Below, one piece after another: positions 1 through 5,497 of a DNA stretch of 8,237 nucleotides. The translations under genes and the position numbers were made by a program. Every line of letters begins with the position of its first letter. The first letter of the stretch is position 1. Under the pieces are notes generated by a model that did not search any database, was not told where the DNA came from, and saw nothing but the letters and a program-made list of their open reading frames with translations. Origin of the DNA: DAOMOP01 sp035444405. Lineage in GTDB: Bacteria; Pseudomonadota; Gammaproteobacteria; Burkholderiales; Rhodocyclaceae. Location: NCBI GenBank assembly GCA_035444405.1, contig DAOMOP010000180.1:1-8237 (forward strand), in the 5' to 3' direction.

Positions 1-1
1 C

Positions 2-100
2 ACGTGCGGCTACGAATCGGTGTCGGCGTTCATCGCCGCATTCCGCGAACATTTCGGCACGACGCCGGGCGGCTTCTTCGCCGAGCGCGACGACCGATGA
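2..100 (+). CDS. AraC-family transcriptional regulator, C-terminal end (partial)
   Basis: This is the last 32 codons of a gene that enters from the left edge and stops with TGA at 98-100. The peptide begins TCGYESVSAFIAAFREHFGT and continues TPGGFF. That is the second helix-turn-helix of the AraC/XylS DNA-binding domain: the GYES.SAF recognition helix, the F+..FG turn and the P..F end. AraC proteins are usually 250-330 residues with this domain at the C-terminus, so nearly all of the protein, including any ligand-binding domain, lies outside the window. Its inducer and targets cannot be inferred here. It converges on the DUF3141 gene, with 45 nt between the stop codons. The family call is firm; the function is unknown. 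Confidence 0.85.
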   Translation, partial: TCGYESVSAFIAAFREHFGTTPGGFFAERDDR

Positions 101-105
101 CTGCA

Positions 106-123
106 CGGCCGCGGCAGCGGCCG
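106..123. terminator. GC-rich hairpin between convergent genes (possible bidirectional terminator)
   Basis: A perfect 7-bp stem, CGGCCGC / GCGGCCG, encloses a GGCA tetraloop. It lies between the AraC stop (100) and the DUF3141 stop (146), where a shared terminator would be expected. No T-run follows on either strand, so it is not a canonical intrinsic terminator. It may only be a chance product of the GC-rich sequence. Confidence 0.3.
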
Positions 124-145
124 CCGCAGCCGGTGCGCCGGGATG

Positions 146-2365
146 TCAGCGCGAGCCGATCTTCGCCACCGTCGCCTTGGTCGGCCGGGCACGCCGGAAC
201 AGCGCCTTGATGCGCTCGAAACGGTCGGCGGCATGCGCGCTCAGCTCGCCGCTGGCCGCCAGCACGTGCTCGATGTCCCGCAGGTGCGCGTCGATCTCGG
301 CGGCACTCTGCCCTTGCAGCAGGGTCGGGATCGCCTCGAGCGCCGCCTCGCGGTCGAGCTTGAGAATGAAGAACTGCTCGCGCAACAGGCGTTTGTAATC
401 GGCCAGCCGGATGTTGGGCTCGAGCTCGGCGCGCGAGGCGCGCATGCGCTTGAAGTTGCGCTCGTCGGTGGCCGGCGCGCCGCCGAGCACGTAGATCGTC
501 GAGCGCATCACCGCCTCGTGGCTGCCGCCCTCGGCGATGCGCGCGCGCAGCTCGGCCTTGCGCCGCTCGACGAAGCGGCGGTGCTCCGGCTCGGCGCCCG
601 GGCGACGGCGATGCACGTGGGCGTCGCCACCGAGGCCGACCAGCGCCTGAAGCAGCGGCTGGCCATACACACTCAGAAAGATCCGCTCGATCGACGCGTC
701 GCGCGCATCGCGCCAGGTATCGAGCGCGCTCGTGATCTGATCGGAGACGAAGCCCTCGATCATGCGATAGAGGTTGTCCTCGCCGACCGCGTGGCGTTCG
801 GCCCGCACCGTCTCGGCCAGCAGCGGCACGACCATCATCAGCGGGTTCGCGTCCGACAGCAGCCGGTAGCCGAGCCGGTTCGGATGCAGCGTGCGCAGCC
901 ACTTCGCCGACGTCGGCGTCGACATCGCACGAATCCACGGCTGCAGGAACAATCGGTACAGACCGAGATTGATCTCGGAGATGCGCGCGACGGTGGCGAA
1001 GCGCGTATCGTCCTCGGGCCGATGGTGGATCTCGCGGTCGAGCTCGGCGATGCTGCGCGGCGTAAACTCCAGCAGATAGTCGCGCTCGATCAGCTCGGCG
1101 TCGGGACGCTCGTCGGCGCGCGAGATCGAGGTCTCGTACAGGCCCGGCGGCAGCACGTCGATGTAATCCATGTTGGCCGTGAACTCGGTGTGCTCCTTGC
1201 GCGAGACGCTGCCCGACACGAAGATGCCCAGGTGGCCGGTCGAGTCGTGCACGCAATAGACGATGGTCTGGCCGTTGGCGACGATGTCCTCGACGTCCTC
1301 GTAGAGATCGCGCACCCAGCCCAGCGCCTGCGGCGGCGGCGTGATGTCGTCGCCGCGCGAGCAGAACACGACCACCGGCGAGCGCAGGTTGCGCAGGTCG
1401 ATGCGCCGTCCGTCCGAGGTCACGAGCTGCGCGGTCGACAGCCGGTTGCCGACGAACAGGTTGTCGACGATGTACTGGATCTCCTGGCCGCCCAGCACGA
1501 CGTGGCCGCCCCACCAGCGCTCGAAGTCCAGATAGCGCCGAGCCTCGCTGTCGATGTTCGCGAACAGCCGGTATTGCTTGGTCCACCAGGTGTTGGCCGG
1601 ATTCAGGTTCTCGAAGTTCTGCACCAGCCAGGCGCCGTCGAACTGCCCGGCGCCGAGGTCCGACAGCAGCGCCGTCGCCCAGCTTCCGCCGCTCATGCCG
1701 CCGGTGTAGCGCATCGGCGCCTTGCCGCGCTCGCCGGCCCAGTACGACAGCGGCGAGCCGGCGATCAGGATCGGCCCGAAGAGGCCCGGTTCGAGCGCGG
1801 CGGCCATCATGATCTGCCAGCCCGCCTGGCAGTTGCCGACGACCATCGGCTTCTCGGAGATGTCCGGGTGGCGCTCGATGACGTGGCGCAGGAACGCAAC
1901 CTCGGCCTCGACCACGTCCTCGACCGTCTGACCCGGCTCCGGGTACGGCAGGAAGCCGACGAAGTAGCACGGGTGGCCGGCGCGCAGCGCGACGCCGATC
2001 TCGCTGTCGGGCTTGAAGCCGCCGATGCCCGGCCCATGCCCGGCGCGCGGGTCGACGACGACGAAGGGGCGCTTGAGCGGGTCGATCTCGACGCCCGCGG
2101 GCGGCACGACGCGCATCAGCTCGTAGTTGACCGGACGCGGCAGCTCACGGCCGTCGACCAGCACCTCGGCCTCGAATCCGAGCACGGTCGGCTTGGTCTT
2201 GGCGATGTGCGCGATGTACTGGTTGCCACGCTGGCGCATCACGTCCAGGAACAGCACGCTGCGCTCGAGCGCGTCGTACCAGTAGTCGAAGGCGGATCGG
2301 GCGAAACCGAACGGATCCATCCAGGCCAGCGCGGCTGCCACAGGCGTCGGATTCGGAAAATTCAT
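146..2365 (-). CDS. DUF3141 family protein, PhaC-like alpha/beta hydrolase fold
   Basis: The 739-residue product matches the DUF3141 family, which resembles poly(3-hydroxyalkanoate) synthases in its hydrolase core. The function is not established. Visible features are an N-terminal helical part (about 1-60), a core with R-A-G-H-G-P-G at 107-113, and a nucleophile elbow GNCQAG at 177-182. The elbow puts Cys179 where PhaC carries its catalytic Cys in GxCxG; here Ala181 replaces the glycine two residues after it. CSRGDD (335-340) supplies the likely acid, Asp339 or Asp340, and STGHLGIF (375-382) the likely His378, so a Cys-Asp-His triad can be proposed. The C-terminal 300 residues are charged and helical with no motif I recognise. 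No signal peptide is seen. The start is well supported: GGAG lies 6 nt before the ATG at 2363-2365. The gene stands alone on its strand, with no phaC, phasin, pta, ackA or fabI nearby. Confidence 0.9.
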   Translation of the reverse strand: MNFPNPTPVAAALAWMDPFGFARSAFDYWYDALERSVLFLDVMRQRGNQYIAHIAKTKPTVLGFEAEVLVDGRELPRPVNYELMRVVPPAGVEIDPLKRPFVVVDPRAGHGPGIGGFKPDSEIGVALRAGHPCYFVGFLPYPEPGQTVEDVVEAEVAFLRHVIERHPDISEKPMVVGNCQAGWQIMMAAALEPGLFGPILIAGSPLSYWAGERGKAPMRYTGGMSGGSWATALLSDLGAGQFDGAWLVQNFENLNPANTWWTKQYRLFANIDSEARRYLDFERWWGGHVVLGGQEIQYIVDNLFVGNRLSTAQLVTSDGRRIDLRNLRSPVVVFCSRGDDITPPPQALGWVRDLYEDVEDIVANGQTIVYCVHDSTGHLGIFVSGSVSRKEHTEFTANMDYIDVLPPGLYETSISRADERPDAELIERDYLLEFTPRSIAELDREIHHRPEDDTRFATVARISEINLGLYRLFLQPWIRAMSTPTSAKWLRTLHPNRLGYRLLSDANPLMMVVPLLAETVRAERHAVGEDNLYRMIEGFVSDQITSALDTWRDARDASIERIFLSVYGQPLLQALVGLGGDAHVHRRRPGAEPEHRRFVERRKAELRARIAEGGSHEAVMRSTIYVLGGAPATDERNFKRMRASRAELEPNIRLADYKRLLREQFFILKLDREAALEAIPTLLQGQSAAEIDAHLRDIEHVLAASGELSAHAADRFERIKALFRRARPTKATVAKIGSR

Positions 2366-2799
2366 TGTGGACTCCAGGTGTTGCTGCAGCGCACGGCGAG
2401 CGAGCGTCGTCCGCCACGAAGGGCTAGATCGCCGTTCTGCCGGAGATTCCGCTGCGGGGCCTCGGCGCGCCGGCGGGCTTGCCGGCTCGGACTGCGTTCG
2501 CGCCGAAGCCGTGTCCGACGGAAAACGGAAAAGCGGTCGAGGGGACGGTCCGCATGAGCGGCCGGCTTGCGTGACGCACGGCGCTCTTCGCGCGGGCCGG
2601 CAGGATGCGGCGATGTATCAGGGTTTCGCATTCTCGGGGCTGGCACGCACAATCGTCAAGCATCGATTCGCGGGACCCGTTCCGGGCCGCGCAACGTGCG
2701 GTGGATCGCAATTGTCGGACATCGCCGCTGCCGCCGAGCGGCTGCATCGCGCCGGCGCCGCCGTAGACGATGCGCGGGCCACCCGTCCGAGAAAAGCAC
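2366..2799. other. 434-nt intergenic region without a recognisable gene
   Basis: This stretch separates the DUF3141 start (2365) from the terminator of the YceI operon (2800). Open frames cross it on both strands, but their translations are low-complexity Arg/Ala/Pro/Ser-rich peptides of the kind GC-rich DNA gives by chance, with no domain and no convincing start. Small dyads are present: TGCGT-G-ACGCA at 2568-2578, GCCGGC-N6-GCCGGC at 2469-2486 and GCTGCAGC at 2383-2390. Part of it must carry the DUF3141 promoter and leader. I see no tRNA, no repeat array and no clear small RNA. Confidence 0.6.
2630..2659 (-). promoter_or_regulatory. Candidate sigma-70-type promoter for the DUF3141 gene
   Basis: Read on the minus strand, TTGACG (2654-2659) is followed after 18 nt by GAGAAT (2630-2635), which matches TATAAT at four of six positions. 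Transcription would begin near 2623 and leave a leader of about 258 nt before the DUF3141 start. This is the best pair I found in the intergenic region, but in GC-rich DNA such matches are weak evidence. Confidence 0.25.
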
Positions 2800-2834
2800 G
2801 ATCGCCCGCCGGGCAAATGCACCGGCGGGCGATC
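2800..2834 (-). terminator. Intrinsic terminator of the dioxygenase-cytochrome-YceI operon
   Basis: A perfect 13-bp inverted repeat (GATCGCCCGCCGG at 2800-2812 and its complement at 2822-2834) encloses a 9-nt loop. It begins 20 nt after the stop of the last YceI gene. Read on the minus strand, the stem is followed by GTGCTTTTC, a short T-run displaced by four bases. The strong stem and its position make a Rho-independent terminator for the leftward operon likely. The short, offset T-run leaves some doubt about its efficiency. Confidence 0.75.
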
Positions 2835-2853
2835 CTCGCACAACGAAACGCGC

Positions 2854-3438
2854 TTACTCGGCAATCGCCTCGACCGCGATGTCGATCGTGACCTCGTCGC
2901 CGACGTTCGGCGCGAACTTGCCGGCATTGAAGGCCGAGCGCTTGACCGTGACGCTGGCATCGGCGCCGATCGCGTCCTTCTTCAGCATCGGATGGGCCAT
3001 CGCGGTGAACGAGCTCAACTGCAGCGTGACCGGCTGGGTGACGCCCTTGATCGTCAGCTCGCCGTCGACGGCGACCGGCGTGTCGCCGTCGAAGACCACG
3101 CGCGAGGACTTGAACGTCGCGGTCGGATGGTTGGCGGTGTCGAGAAAGTCCTCGCCCTGGATGTGCTCGTTGAAAGTCGCGTAGCCGGTGTCGACCGAGG
3201 TCATGTCGATGACGATGTCGACGGCACCGCTGCGCGCCTCGCGGTCGAGCACGATGGTGCCGCTGGTGTTGTTGAAGCGCGAGAGCTGCGTCGATAGCCC
3301 CAGATGGCTGTATGAGAAGCGCGGGAAGGTGTGCTTGCCGTCGACCACGTAGGTCTGCGGGGCGGCGAGCGCGGGCAGTGCGACGGCGGCACCGGCGGCA
3401 ATGACGACGGCGGCGGTGAGTTTGCGGAAGCGGTTCAT
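2854..3438 (-). CDS. YceI family periplasmic protein (second YceI paralogue of the operon)
   Basis: The 194-residue product starts with a clear Sec signal peptide: MNRFRK, a hydrophobic stretch to about residue 21, and PALA|AP cleavage after residue 25. The mature part is a YceI beta-barrel. It opens with YVVDGKHTFPRFSYSHLG (30-47) and carries SVDTG (81-85), a DFLDTANHPTATFKS run (97-111) and GELTIKGVTQPVTL (126-139). These match E. coli YceI closely. The family has a lipocalin-like fold, and characterised members bind polyisoprenoid or ubiquinone-like chains in the barrel. The start at 3436-3438 is chosen because the signal peptide begins there and AGGAG lies 7 nt upstream; the frame stays open further upstream but encodes only an Arg-rich run. 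The gene is 50 nt downstream of the first YceI gene, has its own good ribosome binding site, and is last before the terminator at 2800-2834. The ligand is unknown. Confidence 0.92.
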   Translation of the reverse strand: MNRFRKLTAAVVIAAGAAVALPALAAPQTYVVDGKHTFPRFSYSHLGLSTQLSRFNNTSGTIVLDREARSGAVDIVIDMTSVDTGYATFNEHIQGEDFLDTANHPTATFKSSRVVFDGDTPVAVDGELTIKGVTQPVTLQLSSFTAMAHPMLKKDAIGADASVTVKRSAFNAGKFAPNVGDEVTIDIAVEAIAE

Positions 3439-3488
3439 GTCGGGACTCCTGTGAGGGTTGTGAAGTGTGTCGGACGGATCGCCGCGCC

Positions 3489-4058
3489 TCATTCGGCGGC
3501 GGCGGTGATACGGAAACGCACGTTGATGTCGTTGGCGACGACGTCGAACTTCGACCACACGCCTTCACCGACGGCGAAGTCGCCGCGCTGGATCGTGAAG
3601 TCGCCGTCGAACACGGCCTCGTTGCCGCTGTGGCGGATGGTCGCCGGGACGACGAGCGGCTGCGTCGCACCCTTGATCGTCAGCGTGCCGGCGACTTCGA
3701 CGCGGTCGTCACCGAGCGGCGTCACCGCGGTCGATTCGAAGCGCGCGGTCGGAAAGACGGCGCTGTTGAACCAGCTCTTGTCCTGCACCTCGCCGTCGGC
3801 TTCGGCGATGCCGGTGCGCACGCTGCCCAGCGCGACCTCGATCACGGCACGGGCCGATTCGGGGCTGGCGGGGTCGTAGTGCAGTTCGCCGGAAAACGTG
3901 TCGAAACCGCCTTCCAGCGTCACGCCCATCTGCGAGTAGCTGAAGCCGATCGCGCTGTCCTCGGCGACGATGCGCTTGTATTCGGTCGCGTGGGCGAGCG
4001 CCGGCACGCCGGCCGCCAGTGCCAGTGCGAGGCTCAGGGTGGTAACAGTCCTGTTCAT
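3489..4058 (-). CDS. YceI family periplasmic protein (first, divergent paralogue)
   Basis: The 189-residue product has a signal peptide (MNRTVTTLSLALALAAGVPA, cleaved near ALAHA, residues 20-24) and a YceI barrel. Markers are EDSAIGFSYSQMG (33-45), DKSWFNSAVFPTARFES (93-109), GTLTIKGATQPL (124-135) and a C-terminal DINVRF strand (177-182). It differs from its neighbour: the SVDT motif is GSVRTG (78-83), and the DFL.T..HP.A motif is SWFNSAVFPTA. It therefore belongs to another YceI subgroup, so a recent tandem duplication is unlikely. The ATG (4058-4056) overlaps the TGA of the cytochrome b561 gene as ATGA. No strong Shine-Dalgarno is present, so translation probably depends on coupling to the upstream gene. 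It should be exported to the periplasm, where it could bind an isoprenoid or quinone-like ligand next to the cytochrome; that partnership is inferred from context. Confidence 0.9.
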   Translation of the reverse strand: MNRTVTTLSLALALAAGVPALAHATEYKRIVAEDSAIGFSYSQMGVTLEGGFDTFSGELHYDPASPESARAVIEVALGSVRTGIAEADGEVQDKSWFNSAVFPTARFESTAVTPLGDDRVEVAGTLTIKGATQPLVVPATIRHSGNEAVFDGDFTIQRGDFAVGEGVWSKFDVVANDINVRFRITAAAE

Positions 4059-4609
4059 GATGATTGCTCGGTTCTCGGGTTGGGAAGCATGCGCACGAGG
4101 ATGTCGTCGCGGTCGATGAAGTGATGCTTGAGCGCGGCGCCGACGTGACCGGCGAGGGTCGCGATCAGCAGCCAGTTCAGGTACTTGTGCGTGGCCTCGA
4201 GCAGGCTGCCGAGCGCTTCGCTCTTGTCGAGCAGGTCGGGCAGCGGCACGACGCCGAACCACACCGTCGGCACCCCCTTGGCCGAGCTCATCAGCCAGCC
4301 CGACAGCGGGATCGCGATCATCAGCGCGTACAGCAGCGCATGGCCCGCGCGGGCGGCCAGTCGCTGTACCAATGGCATGCCGGCCGGCAACGGCGGCGGG
4401 CGGTTGCGCGCGCGCCATGCAAGGCGCGCCAGCACCAGCACGAAGGCGGTCACACCGGCCCACTTGTGCCACGCATAGAGCTTGAGGCGCTCGGGCGAGA
4501 ACGGCAGATCCTCCATGTACAGGCCCAGCGCGACGAGGCCGACGAGCAGCGCCGCCATCAGCCAGTGCAGCAGCTTCGCGGTCGTGGTGTAGTGACGCGG
4601 CACGTTCAT
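4055..4609 (-). CDS. Cytochrome b561 (CybB/YceJ-type di-haem membrane protein)
   Basis: The 184-residue product is a prokaryotic cytochrome b561 with four predicted membrane helices (about 13-31, 48-66, 88-107 and 143-161). Histidines typical of the family lie at helix positions: His15 (KLLHW), His48 (AWHKW), His90 (AGHALLY), His141 (THKYLNW) and His155 (AGHVGA). These supply the haem b ligands; I do not assign individual pairs. The length is normal for the family (about 175-190). E. coli members are CybB, which passes electrons from superoxide to ubiquinone, and YceJ, encoded beside yceI. The YceI gene directly downstream makes this a yceJ-yceI-like arrangement. Both ends overlap neighbours as ATGA: its start with the dioxygenase stop, its own stop with the first YceI start. 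It probably exchanges electrons with the membrane quinone pool; the physiological donor is not shown by the sequence. Confidence 0.93.
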   Translation of the reverse strand: MNVPRHYTTTAKLLHWLMAALLVGLVALGLYMEDLPFSPERLKLYAWHKWAGVTAFVLVLARLAWRARNRPPPLPAGMPLVQRLAARAGHALLYALMIAIPLSGWLMSSAKGVPTVWFGVVPLPDLLDKSEALGSLLEATHKYLNWLLIATLAGHVGAALKHHFIDRDDILVRMLPNPRTEQSS

Positions 4610-5393
4610 CGAGCGGCTCCCAGGGGTTCGAAGGCATAGGCATCCATCGCGAGAACGCGCTCGGCGATGCCGCGGTGCAGGCGCCGCGCCACCGGCGCAT
4701 CGCCGGCCGCGCCGAGCGCGACGAAGAACGGCAGCAGATGCTCCTCGCTCGGATGGGCACGCACGGCATCCGGCGCCACGCGCCGGTAATCGAGCAGCGC
4801 CGCGACATCACCGGCGGCCACACGGGCGGCGACCCAGTCGGCGAACCGGCGTACGTAGTCGAGCGGCGCGGCCGCGGCATCGCCGGCGCGGTANNNNNNN
4901 NNNCCGAGCCGACGACCAGAAAACCGCGGCCGACCAGCGGTGCGAGCGCGCGACCGAGCTGCCACGCCTGAGCCGGGCCGGCCTGCGCCTGGATCGACAA
5001 GGGCACGACGGGCACGTCGGCATCGGGAAACATCATGCGCAGCGGAATCCACGCGCCGTGGTCGAGCCCGCGGTCGGCATCGCGTTCGACCGGCATGCCG
5101 GCCGCGCCGATCGCGGCCACGACCTCCTCGGCCGCCTCGCGGCAGCCGGTGGCCGGGTAGCTCAGCCGATAGAGCGCTTCCGGAAAACCGTAGAAGTCGT
5201 GAATCGTCTCCGGACGTTCGGCGAAGCCGACCGTCGGCACGCTCGTGCTCCAGTGCGCACTCGCGATGACGACGACGCGCGGCTGTGGCAGCGTCTTCGC
5301 GACGGTCGCGATCGCCGCGCCCGCCACGCCGGGCTGCAGCGCGAAAGTCGGTGCCCCATGCGGGACGAAGAGCGTGGGCAATTGCGTGTTCAT
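4606..5393 (-). CDS. LigB/DODA-type class III extradiol ring-cleavage dioxygenase, interrupted by a sequence gap
   Basis: The first 163 residues (from ATG 5393-5391) and the last 95 belong to one protein of the 4,5-DOPA dioxygenase (YgiD) family, which opens catechol rings with a single metal ion. Visible motifs are LPTLFVPHGAPT with His12, ASAHWS with His47, TIHDFYGFP with His65 and LDHGAWIPL with His112. After the gap come YVRRFADWV and HPSEEHLLPFF. The family motif GS(G/x)xxTHNL, which carries a conserved active-site His, falls in the 10-N gap at 4894-4903. The two halves are in different frames only because the gap is recorded as ten bases, so this is not evidence of a pseudogene. The rebuilt length is about 265 residues, normal for the family. 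The start follows family alignments; an in-frame ATG at 5423-5421 would add ten residues, and neither start has a good ribosome binding site. It is first in the operon, overlaps the cytochrome start as ATGA, and lies divergent to the LysR gene. The substrate is unknown. Confidence 0.88.
4894..4903. other. Assembly gap (10 N)
   Basis: Ten undetermined bases sit inside the dioxygenase gene. Reading resumes in another frame after them, so the true gap is not ten bases. It should be 2 modulo 3, for example 17 or 20. Twenty bases would restore the seven residues of a GSxxTHNL-type motif. The flanks are extremely GC-rich, which may explain the lost sequence. Confidence 0.95.
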
Positions 5394-5429
5394 GTCGGCT
5401 CGTGGTGTCGCGTGAAGATCCATGGCGCA

Positions 5430-5435
5430 ACTATA
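5430..5435 (-). promoter_or_regulatory. Candidate -10 element of the dioxygenase operon
   Basis: On the minus strand TATAGT (5/6 to TATAAT) is the best -10 in the 104-nt spacer between the divergent genes. It places +1 at 5423, the A of an in-frame ATG. A TTGACG at 5450-5455 lies only 14 nt upstream of it, too short for normal spacing; weak or badly spaced -35 boxes are usual at LysR-activated promoters. Confidence 0.5.
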
Positions 5436-5439
5436 GGCC

Positions 5440-5467
5440 TTGCGGACGACGTCAAATACCGCACAAT
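5440..5467 (+). promoter_or_regulatory. Candidate promoter of the LysR gene
   Basis: TTGCGG (5440-5445) and CACAAT (5462-5467) are 16 nt apart, predicting +1 near 5474 and a 24-nt leader. Both hexamers are poor matches. The region overlaps the divergent operon promoter, as is usual for LysR genes next to their targets. Confidence 0.3.
5441..5463. promoter_or_regulatory. Candidate LysR activation site (dyad TGCGG-N13-CCGCA)
   Basis: This imperfect dyad is centred at 5452, about -29 from the predicted operon start at 5423. LysR-type proteins place their lower-affinity, inducer-dependent site near -35. The arms are only 5 bp, so the site is tentative and depends on the box at 5481-5495. Confidence 0.35.
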
Positions 5468-5480
5468 CGACAACGTGGCG

Positions 5481-5495
5481 TTGCAAGCGGAGCAA
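5481..5495. promoter_or_regulatory. Candidate LysR recognition box TTGC-N7-GCAA (T-N11-A)
   Basis: The 15-bp perfect dyad contains the T-N11-A core (T5482 to A5494) typical of LysR-type recognition sites. Its centre, 5488, is exactly 65 bp upstream of the operon start predicted from the -10 element, the standard place for this site. It also covers the GGAG ribosome binding site of the LysR gene, so binding could repress the regulator as well as activate the operon. Confidence 0.55.
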
Positions 5496-5497
5496 CA

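Noticed and set aside
2381..2393. TTGCTGCAGCGCA just upstream of the DUF3141 start as a PhaR-type TGC-rich operator, given the PhaC-like product.
   Set aside because: The match is short, the spacing of the TGC/GCA arms does not fit the described PhaR sites, and no PHA gene is present to support it.
143..2557. An 804-codon open frame on the plus strand opposite the DUF3141 gene, and another long minus-strand frame at 30-1970.
   Set aside because: Both are shadows of the DUF3141 gene. Their translations are low-complexity Arg/Ala/Val/Asp-rich with no domain, as expected where GC-rich third positions remove stop codons.
2367..2891. Plus- and minus-strand frames of 90-205 codons across the 2366-2799 intergenic region as small genes.
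   Set aside because: Several run into the neighbouring YceI or DUF3141 genes in the wrong frame, and all give Arg/Pro/Ser-rich translations with no motif, signal peptide or convincing ribosome binding site.
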